This document shows, in pieces, positions 8,801-16,600 of a stretch of 64,000 nt of DNA. This DNA comes from Massilia norwichensis (lineage in GTDB: Bacteria; Pseudomonadota; Gammaproteobacteria; Burkholderiales; Burkholderiaceae_D), in the NCBI RefSeq assembly GCF_024753245.1, contig NZ_JANUGX010000019.1, positions 53,125-117,124 on the forward strand. Direction: 5' to 3'. Under the pieces are notes generated by a model. It did no database searches. It was not told where the DNA came from and was given only the letters and a program-made list of their open reading frames with translations. Made by a program: the position numbers and the translations under genes. Each line of letters opens with the position of its first letter. Positions within the stretch are counted from its first letter, which is position 1.

Positions 8801-10747
8801 CCCGGATAGCGCGGTGTAAGCATCGTCAGGGATGCCTTGTTCAAGCACCTTGGGGTCCAACACTCCCAGCAGCGCGTCACCGACACGCAGATGATGGTCG
8901 ATGAAGCTCAGGGGTCGGTCAGGGGAATATGCCTCCAGCCACAGAGCGGTTTTTGCGAGCTGGATGGCCATAGAATTCTTATCCACGCCGTAAATGCAAT
9001 GGCTAACTACATCGCGCAAAGCGTGACGATAGTCAACTGGTGTCGGAACGCCCCCTTCGCGTTCCGCCGCAGCGCGGTGCAGGGATACCTCATCAGCAAG
9101 ACGGCGCGCGGCAGCAAGCAGGAAGTGACCGCTACCGCAGGCAGGGTCGCAGATAGTCAGTGCAAGTAGCGCGTCCACTGGGCGTTGAGGATTGGTCCTG
9201 ATGGTCTGGAAGATGACAGGTTCCAACGCGCTCTTTATGAGTTCCTGCACTAGACTATCGGGGGTGTAGTAGCTACCAGTAAGTTTACGGGTATTACCTT
9301 TGGTGGAAGCATTAGTCGCATCGTCTCCGACAAAGGCGAGGCATGCAATGCTGGGCTGAGTAAGGTTTTGAAGGTCAGGTACGAGTTCAAGAAGGCTTTC
9401 ATACACGCTTCCAAGCTCCTCCGGACCCATGTCGCGGTAATTAACGCGAGAAAGGCTTCCGTCCACTCGGAACCAGCCCAATTGGAACACTGCGGTCAAT
9501 AAGTGGCGGTTCTCGAGCTCGGCAGCATCCAAGTGCGAGCATTGGTCGGCATCGAACAGTCCTCCAAGAGCTGGCAGGCCTAGCGCGGCCTCACCAAGAG
9601 ACAGTGCGCGGAAGGTAATGGTCAATGCCTGCCAGAGGTCGTTATGGCGGTCATGCAAGCTGCGACGCACGGCGCGCTCGCGCAGCCAAGTAAGCGAATA
9701 CCCTGCGAGGTAACGAGCTTTTGCTTTGTCAGCGGCATCGGGTGCGAAAATTAAACGCTCACCACTGCCGCGGTCTCGGCGGTCTTCAACGGTTGCCAAG
9801 AAGATGAGGCGATAGACTAAACGCAGCAGTTCTTCAAAGAATGCTTGGCGGTCGTAGCCACTATCGGCACTTTGCAGCGCGGAGCGTAATGCATCGTTAG
9901 CGGGATGAGAGAGAAAACCGGTGCCCAGTGCACGCAATGCGTTAGCCACTTGGTCTCGCAGTTTACCGCGTACGGTCACACCGGCCTGTAGGCCCGCATT
10001 ACGCCATCGCTCCCAAGGACAATCGGTGGACGGCTCTTCAAGCTGGCCGAAGCGACTGGCATGGGCAAGTAGCCAGAACGCACTGAAGTCGGCCAGAAGC
10101 TCTTCAGTGAAGATGGCTTCGAGGTCAACTTCGATGTAGGCCGGACGTGTCAGGCTTGGATTGTCGCGTAGAATGCGCAGCGACAGGCCATTGCTGACTA
10201 AGGCCCAAAGCGAGGCGTCGCTGGCGTTGAGTGCTTCTTGTGCGAGCATGAAGGGGCTACGGCGCCGAATCTTGCCGGTGTCCGGATTGAATTCACCGAA
10301 ACGTTCGCCAGCAATATCCAACGGCTGGTCAAAGCCGGCGAGCACTAGCGGCACACGTCCACCACCTCCGGCGTGCCCAACGTTGTATTGGTGGCCTGCC
10401 TGTTCAATAGTTGGGCAACGCGCAGCGTCATGAAAATGAAGCACATCGCGGAGCAACGGTAGCAACCACTCACGCACAGTAACGTCGTGTGACTGTACAT
10501 CCTGGCGCAGACGCAGGGCTTGAAAGTCCTGCCAAAGGTTAAGCGCAATCTTAAAGTCGCGGGCAATTTCGTCGCGCAGCTTCAGGCCTTTGGCAATGCG
10601 GTAGTGGCTTTCCGTCTGCTCAGTCGCCTTGGGGTCTATGAGCAAGGTCAGCCGGGTAAGCTCATCGGCCGGAATAAGGCTACCTTCAATCCGAATGGCA
10701 CGGTAGGCAAACTGGTGAGCTCTACGTGTGGAGTTACTGCGATTCAT
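5825..10747 (-). CDS. Large adenine-specific DNA methyltransferase, DrmMI/PglX/type IIG-like
   Basis: This 1640-aa protein has an amino-methyltransferase core: SAM-binding motif I DPACGSGHFLLAA (about residues 530-542), an IYGVDKNSMAIQLAK acidic-loop region, and catalytic motif IV GNPPW (about 795-800), which replaces the commoner NPPY/F as in Eco57I-type enzymes. About 500 residues precede the methylase and about 700 follow it, including a TaqI-type target-recognition segment near HLNYFIYKQLPVLP. I see no clear PD-(D/E)xK nuclease at the N-terminus, so it may act as a self-marking methylase rather than a complete type IIG enzyme. The size matches class 1 DISARM methylases and PglX. It starts 4 bases after the SNF2 helicase stop. 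Confidence 0.88.
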   Translation of the reverse strand: MNRSNSTRRAHQFAYRAIRIEGSLIPADELTRLTLLIDPKATEQTESHYRIAKGLKLRDEIARDFKIALNLWQDFQALRLRQDVQSHDVTVREWLLPLLRDVLHFHDAARCPTIEQAGHQYNVGHAGGGGRVPLVLAGFDQPLDIAGERFGEFNPDTGKIRRRSPFMLAQEALNASDASLWALVSNGLSLRILRDNPSLTRPAYIEVDLEAIFTEELLADFSAFWLLAHASRFGQLEEPSTDCPWERWRNAGLQAGVTVRGKLRDQVANALRALGTGFLSHPANDALRSALQSADSGYDRQAFFEELLRLVYRLIFLATVEDRRDRGSGERLIFAPDAADKAKARYLAGYSLTWLRERAVRRSLHDRHNDLWQALTITFRALSLGEAALGLPALGGLFDADQCSHLDAAELENRHLLTAVFQLGWFRVDGSLSRVNYRDMGPEELGSVYESLLELVPDLQNLTQPSIACLAFVGDDATNASTKGNTRKLTGSYYTPDSLVQELIKSALEPVIFQTIRTNPQRPVDALLALTICDPACGSGHFLLAAARRLADEVSLHRAAAEREGGVPTPVDYRHALRDVVSHCIYGVDKNSMAIQLAKTALWLEAYSPDRPLSFIDHHLRVGDALLGVLDPKVLEQGIPDDAYTALSGDDKAIVSALKKQNKADLKSWRAIASGDLLTQPGLAAQAASVETLDDDTPEHLAAKRQAWQEADSAAHRSTFARLADTYVAAFLAPKLADASDVVPLSGYLWGVLSGQPVRADVEDAAQALCRQHGVFHWWLAFPQVAAQGGFSVMLGNPPWEQLQLSEEEFFASRAPSIALMAGAKRKAAIAALEVDSPWLWAQLQDARRQNDAANLFFRAGNRFPLSAHGKLDTYPLFSETFLQATHPNGRSGFIVKAGIATDDSNKRFFAAIVERQRLVSLFGFDNAERIFPAVHPDTPFVLVTLGAATTPTQLLHYALRVEHLQDPRRRFSLTREDFSLINPNTRTCPVFRSERDAELTKKLYRTAPVLIEEAVVDTEGNVLRPEVNPWGITFSQGLFNMTSDSGLFYDTSTVSNQSLLLPLYEAKMIHQFDHRWATYIDATSSATGEVETADVTDAQKQNPGFTVRPRYWVDEREVLACIARVPARVARAWLALHASHGAAAHELEDSAVDELLHALAQWVAGELFHRTAGTPPIAGGWAPAQSLPHIASTELQLKANFLRLSDMLRDEGMTTKKALVQFPKWAEQNTDVRLADDELTMLAEALRAKALPNALRELLGEWMDRRSPRWLMGWRDITNATNERTVIASVAPRAGVGNNMPLMFFGSGSAPGTLAALLGNLCSLTFDFVARHKVGGTHLNYFIYKQLPVLPPDRYTPAALDFIVPRVLELTYTAHDLKYWAEDLAAYDPRPVHERGQPFSWNPDRRAKLRAELDAYYARLYDLTREELRYILDPVDVMGSGYPSETFRVLKEGEQRSFGEYRTRRLVMEAWDHQSAMPSREAPGTSAVPMQYSEYGLIRNAEEAKFAGLIVALLEHCPGGCSVSKLQSLIARSASAKEHLEPADGQLLATLMSKQGPADVVPLLDRVRPIVQRLEAISVLVRQTEGTESSFKRGGGALPRDISQLEEHADIARLLLAAESRREATTDGGSAALRATGTR

Positions 10748-10751
10748 GGCG

Positions 10752-13610
10752 TTAGGCTCCTACGGTCGCAGTTGCTGCATCGGGTAACAACACATAGACG
10801 CCCATCACGTCCATTGGTAGGCTGGCAGTAACTTGGTAGCTGCCACGACCTTCAGCTGCTTCACGCACGCGGCGGTGGTCTTGCAACAACGACTGGGCGC
10901 GCGCTTGGGCAATGGCCTCAAGTTGTGACTGCCAGCTAGGCAAGGCATCGAGGGCGGTCTGTAGTTGGCGGTCACGAAGAGCGCTAGGCATGTTGCGAGT
11001 AGCTTCCGCCCCCAGGAGGGCTCGGGTTTGGTCAGCAGAGAGTTCAGTCAAAGGTTCGCTCCCAGAGGTGGCTACAGCAATGGCTTCTTCACACATCAGC
11101 AACCGGGTATTAGCACCGTGCGTTACCGTTAGCTGATGACGAATTCGCAACAGTAGCACTGTAGTTTTCAACGAGACCTGGCTGACAAAGGCGGCACCGG
11201 CCCGCGCGACACTGGCGGCGTCATCAGAGTGCGCTGACTCGTCTAAGGCTTGTTCAAGCAGCGTGTCGGCAAGCACGGCCACCAGTGGATGCGTACGGTG
11301 GACGAAACTGGCGCCCTGAGCAGCAGGTAAGCGGAAATCGATATGCAGGGTGTCGGCCAGGCCTTCCGCAGAAAGGCGTTCGCGCACAGAATCGGGTAAG
11401 TACTCAGCCGACAACTTGAAGTGCCCCTTAACCGGCTGAAGCGGGGCACCGAGTTGCGCTAATGCCCGGCTAACAAAACGCTCGACCTCATCTTCGCCGC
11501 CTAAAACTGCCGCAGACTTTTGCCATTCAGGCAGAACATCTTGCGGCCGCAAGCGACGCTGGGAAAATATGGAGCGGCTTTGTTTCGCCTTTTCGCGCGC
11601 GCTCTCCCACGCAAGCTCGATTTCCTTAGCAGGTGCGCCAAATAGGTCCAGTTGTGACTGGGCGGTGAATGATGTGCCCTTGCGCAACAACACAGCGTTC
11701 ATGAGGGCCTGGGTGAGCTTGCCCTCGTTGTCAGGCATGGGAACAAGAACCCCGAGTTCTTTACGAATACTTTCGGCCTTGCGTAAGATAACTTGCAACA
11801 CGGCACCATCAACAGGATTGTCTTCGCCGTAGAGCATAGTGCTGCGAACCTCGCGGGCCTTTTGGCCGAAACGGTCCACGCGTCCTTCGCGCTGCTCGTG
11901 TCGAGTGGGATTCCAACTCAGGTCGTAATGGACCACGGCCGTAAAAAGGCTCTGCAGGTTAATGCCCTCGGACAGGCAGTCAGTAGCTACAAGAACGCGG
12001 ATGTCGCTTTCGCCCAATTGCTCGACAGCAGCTTCGCGCTCATCGGGCGTCAACTCACCCGTGACTGCTTTCACTGTGGCGGACTTAAACTTGCTCTGTA
12101 GAGCGGCAGCTAAGTAATGCGCAGTGGCGATGTAGCGGCAGAAAACGACTGGCTGAAATCCATCCTTTAGCAGAAGTGCTAGATGTTCCTGCAGCTTGGC
12201 CAACTTAGGGTCGTTTTGCTGACCAGCCAAGGCGGCGGCATTGGCCATCAGCGTCTTCAAGCGTTGACTATCCTCGGTCTGGGCTCCAGGTTCGATGTCG
12301 TCTGTTGAGAGTGCATCGTCGAAACCGTCGAGCACACGCTCGCTTGCTTGAGCTTCGAACTCATCTAAAGACTTCGCGTCGGACGCCTCTGAGTCCGGCT
12401 TGGCTCCTAGAAGGCGTGTACGCAATGCATTGATGGCTGCGGCAGGTGACGAGGAGATGCAGCGCAACAATGCCAGCGCTGCCCACCAGTTCATGCGCTG
12501 CTCACGCAGACCTTGGCTTTCCGAACGCTCAACGAGCTCTCTAGCATAGGAAAGTACGTCATTAAACAATTGCCCCCAAGCTCCGTTGAGCTTGTACGTA
12601 AGCTCAGCCGTGCGGCGGTCAGGAAACATGGAAGTGTCCTGCCATTCAGCAATATCGGGTCTGCGACGCTGAACGAAGTGGCGCGCTAAGGCTTCACGCA
12701 GGTCACTACGCTGGTTGGCAGGCAGGTCTTTGAGCTGACTAAAGTCGGGGCGTAACAGACCCAACAGGTTGAAAAAGGCCTCGTCGTCACCACTGTGCGG
12801 TGTTGCAGTCAGTAGCACCAGATGCCGGTCACTCTGGTCCGCAAGGCCCTTGAGAAGCTGGTATCGCTGCTGGCGACCCGTTGCTGCTTGGGTACAGGTG
12901 TGCGCCTCGTCCACAATGACGAATTCCGGGCAGTGACGCTGAAACGCTTCACGGCGCCGTTCGGACTTAATGTAGTCCAGGCTTACTACAGTATACGGAT
13001 GGGCATGGAATACCGAAGTGCCAGGTGGAAGGTCGCGCTCTAGGCGGTCCGCGGTATTAGAACGCACGACAACGGCCTGGATGTGGAAGCGTTCGGCCAA
13101 CTCGCGCTGCCATTGTTCACAAAGGTGGGGCGGACAAAGCACAGCAAGGCGCTGGACCTCACCGCGGTCAAGCAGCTCGCGGGCGATAAGCGCGCCCTCG
13201 ATGGTCTTACCAATACCGACATCATCGGCAATCAGCAGGCGCACGGTAGGCAGCTTGAGCGCCATCAGCAACGGCACTAGCTGATAGGCGCGAGGTTCGA
13301 CGGCAATGTTGCCGAAACTGCGGAAGGGGCCTGCGCCACTGCGCAGCTTCAGCTGTAGCGCGTCCAGCAGCAGTTGACTGGCAGAGTGGTTGCGAGCCTG
13401 GGCAAGCGTAGGCCATGGGAATATAGCAGGCTGGACGGGCTGGCGCTCCAGCGGCAAGTAGATAAGAGTTTCATCGCGCTCGCCGCCGCCTAAGGGGCGC
13501 AGGCGCAGCGTCTGGTTATCGAGCGCGTCAGCCCGGGGCAGGACTATCCATTCACGGCCCCGGGCCGCAACGAGGCTACCAGGAAGGAATTCCGGAGTTG
13601 GTGCATTCAT
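10752..13610 (-). CDS. DrmD-like SNF2/superfamily 2 helicase
   Basis: This 952-aa protein has all main SF2/SNF2 motifs: ADDVGIGKTIEG (Walker A, about residues 128-139), VIVDEAHTC (DEAH box, about 230-238), LLTATPHSGDD (motif III) and, in the second RecA lobe, ATDCLSEGINLQ and HEQREGRVDRFGQ (motifs V-VI). Length and motif wording match DrmD of class 1 DISARM and its relatives. The roughly 300-residue C-terminal extension is not assigned. It starts 6 bases after the stop of the DUF1998 helicase and is followed after 4 bases by the methyltransferase, so helicase, helicase and methylase are tightly coupled. ATP-driven DNA translocation is expected; its role in distinguishing host from phage DNA is inferred from DISARM. 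Confidence 0.88.
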   Translation of the reverse strand: MNAPTPEFLPGSLVAARGREWIVLPRADALDNQTLRLRPLGGGERDETLIYLPLERQPVQPAIFPWPTLAQARNHSASQLLLDALQLKLRSGAGPFRSFGNIAVEPRAYQLVPLLMALKLPTVRLLIADDVGIGKTIEGALIARELLDRGEVQRLAVLCPPHLCEQWQRELAERFHIQAVVVRSNTADRLERDLPPGTSVFHAHPYTVVSLDYIKSERRREAFQRHCPEFVIVDEAHTCTQAATGRQQRYQLLKGLADQSDRHLVLLTATPHSGDDEAFFNLLGLLRPDFSQLKDLPANQRSDLREALARHFVQRRRPDIAEWQDTSMFPDRRTAELTYKLNGAWGQLFNDVLSYARELVERSESQGLREQRMNWWAALALLRCISSSPAAAINALRTRLLGAKPDSEASDAKSLDEFEAQASERVLDGFDDALSTDDIEPGAQTEDSQRLKTLMANAAALAGQQNDPKLAKLQEHLALLLKDGFQPVVFCRYIATAHYLAAALQSKFKSATVKAVTGELTPDEREAAVEQLGESDIRVLVATDCLSEGINLQSLFTAVVHYDLSWNPTRHEQREGRVDRFGQKAREVRSTMLYGEDNPVDGAVLQVILRKAESIRKELGVLVPMPDNEGKLTQALMNAVLLRKGTSFTAQSQLDLFGAPAKEIELAWESAREKAKQSRSIFSQRRLRPQDVLPEWQKSAAVLGGEDEVERFVSRALAQLGAPLQPVKGHFKLSAEYLPDSVRERLSAEGLADTLHIDFRLPAAQGASFVHRTHPLVAVLADTLLEQALDESAHSDDAASVARAGAAFVSQVSLKTTVLLLRIRHQLTVTHGANTRLLMCEEAIAVATSGSEPLTELSADQTRALLGAEATRNMPSALRDRQLQTALDALPSWQSQLEAIAQARAQSLLQDHRRVREAAEGRGSYQVTASLPMDVMGVYVLLPDAATATVGA

Positions 13611-13616
13611 ATCGAA

Positions 13617-16600
13617 TCAGGTTTTGCCGGGACCAAAAAGGTCGGCGTTGTTCTTGAAAATGTCGGGCCAGCGAGCCTGCTCCTTGGGAAAGCGAGCCAC
13701 CAAGTAGCCAAGGTCGTCCAAGGCGCGGTCTATGGCGGAGTCCTGTGCTCGCTGGGCTTCTGTCTCGTGGTGCGGGCCGTCGATGAAGACGACCAAGTTC
13801 AGCTCGTCATAGAAGAAGTCGACGCAGACATTGGCTCCGGTAATAGTTTGCTGGCCGCGGTCCGGCTTGCGGTAGCCATGCTCGATGACGTGGTCCAGCC
13901 AAACCTGTTCCAGGGTGCTGCCGGCAGTCCGAGCAAGTTCGGCGTCATGCTCTTGCGGCGCGCGCCCTTGTGTGCCCTGATGGGCATGGGCCCGGGTCAG
14001 GCGACACAAAATGTCGAGTAACAGCCCGCCTGCGCTCTTGTCCTTGCGGTCGATGAGTGTGTGGTCCGGCTGGTTGTAATAGGACAGCAAGCAGCGATAG
14101 CAGCCAGCTTCGCACAACGGTTTGCCTTCGTGGTCGAGTTCTTCTGTCAGCGCATTGCCGGACCATGCTTGGCCGGCCGGCGGCCCTACAAAATGCATAA
14201 CGTCCAGAGCCTTTGCGGCGACGGCCGACAAAGCATCTGGCTCTGTGGCTAAGCGGGTGAGCACGCCGGCACCGCCCTCGGCAGCCTCGAACAGCAGGAT
14301 GGACTGGCGATTGTCGCGCGTGGGCAGGGGCTCGGCCATCAGCTCGCTTTCTTCTAGCTGGTAAACGGCCTCGATGCCTCGCTTGAGTGCGTATTGCAGA
14401 GTGGTCAGGGTCTCGGCTTTAAGTTCGCCGAGGCAAGGGTGCGGGCGCACGATAAGAATGTTTCGGCGGTCCTCGACGTAGGGTACGATGCGTTGCGGTG
14501 GCGTCTTGTCGGGTGGCGCTTCACCTTCGTTCTCCACCTCGCCGTTGCCGTCCTCCACCCCGCCGACCCAGTGGCCGGTGACAGGATTCATCATGAAGCC
14601 CCGGATGGACTTCTCCTTACGTCGGCGCCAGCCGAAGTTCATGCGCCAAACGGTGGCGGATGGACCGTACTGCAATTCCAACAAAGGGCCCTCATCGTCT
14701 TCCACCACAGTGGTGACCATATTCAGTTTCCCGTCGGCCTCCGCAAACTGAAGCGTGGTCTGCATCTCGTAACCCTGGCGTACGCGCTCTTCTTCGTTGG
14801 CGGTGATGCGCTCGGCGCGCTTTGTCGAAACGTTCTCGATACGATAAAGACTCTTGACCTCCTGTGCTCCCGACAACGAGGCGCCGCAGGAGACGCAGCG
14901 GTCGGCATCGCGCTGTGAACGGAAGTGGCCGTAGCCGCAAGTGGGGCATAGGCGAGCAAATTCAGTGGGCAGTCGCGCACCCTCGCTGACCTGGTCTTGG
15001 CCACTGATAGTCAGCAGGGCCTTAGTCACCCTGTACTGGCTGCCCTCGTGATAGATGAGGCTGTAGGGACCGAACTCTCCGAGCGCAAGGAAGCGTGGGC
15101 GGGATAAAAAGCTCTCGCGGCCGATACTGCCGCGCCGTGCTGGCAGATAAGCCAGCAGGGGCAAGCGGGGGAAGTTGTAGCCGGGCAGGAAGCCTTGGCT
15201 CGCAAGGTAACGATAGGTATAGAAATCGGAATTGAAAGCGCTATCGCCGGCCAGCAGCAGGTCTCGCTGCTTGCGGGCCTCATTATGGCGCTGCTGAGCT
15301 TCGCGGCGCTCACGCTCACTTGCGGCCGGATTGTTTTCGATTTTGAAATTCAGCTCAATAGCCTGAGCCGTAGCTCGGTACAGGTCGCGCCAACGTTGCA
15401 GGGCATCGTTGAACTCGAGATACGCCCGTTGAAAGACCATCTCTGCCCAGTGTTCGCTGTACCAAGGTGCGTTCTTGGGTGTCAGCTCGCTGGCTAGCAT
15501 GCCTAGCACCTTGAGCCCGCGTTCATGCGCCAGCTTCTTGGCTTCAGCCTTGTCCAGGTCCGCGGCCACTTCGTCAATGATGGGCAGCTTCTCAGGTAGA
15601 TTCATGTCCAAGAGGTCACGAACGCTGTTTCCCAGGCGTTTCCCGGTCTCAGCCAACCAAATGGCATGCATGTGGCTTTTAACAAGCTCCAAGTTCGCCA
15701 GGTCCAGCGTAGGCGCGTTGACCTGCCCGTGTACCATTCGCACAGGGTCGCGGAAATAATACTGGTCGTGCGGAGACTGGCTGGCGCAATAAGTGATGAC
15801 CAAGGCCGGCTGCCCAGCGCGCCCGGCACGACCGCTTCGTTGCGCGTAGTTAGCCGGTGTGGGCGGTACGTTGCGCATGTAGACGGTGTTCAGCGATGAG
15901 ATGTCGACACCGAGCTCCATAGTCGGAGAGCAGAACAGCACTGGCAGCCAATCGAGCTCGGTGCCATTCTTCTTTCGCCATTCGTCGCGGTCCTTCTCGG
16001 TGTAGCGGAAGCGGGCTTCTCGCTCCAGCCTGTCCTCCTGCTCCACCTGCGCCGTGTGCTCGCGGGCTTCGAAATCGAAGAGCTGGTGCACTGGGCTGGC
16101 AAGCAGCCCGGCGATATTGCGATACAGGCCACGGAAGAATTCATTGCCCTCCGCTTGGCGCTGGCTCTGACCCGCACCCACTTTCCACAGCAGTGTCGTG
16201 CCGTTCAGCTGCCAACCAGTCAGGCCGACGTCCGTTTCTTCGCGCTTAACTAAGCCATACGACTCGGCGGCTTTGAGCAGCGCAGCGATGACTTCTGGAT
16301 AGGTATGGTCGTCGATGTCCCTGTAGTAGGGGTTGGCTCCTCCCCAGGTGCTACCCTGCCGCAACATTCGACCAAGACGCGAACGGCTCGAGCCGATAAC
16401 CAAGAAGTCCTCGACCTTCACTCGGCGGCCCCGACGGTCGGTTTCTTCGCGCGGGCGCGAGGTAACAAACCAGCGCGCCGTCATCGGCCGCTCATCTTCA
16501 GTGAAGCCCCAAGGCTCTCGGAGGTTAGCGTAACTCTGCGTGCGCAGTTGTTCGAGTTCCGTGCGGTCCAGGTAGCGTGTTGCGATGCATAGGCCTTGGC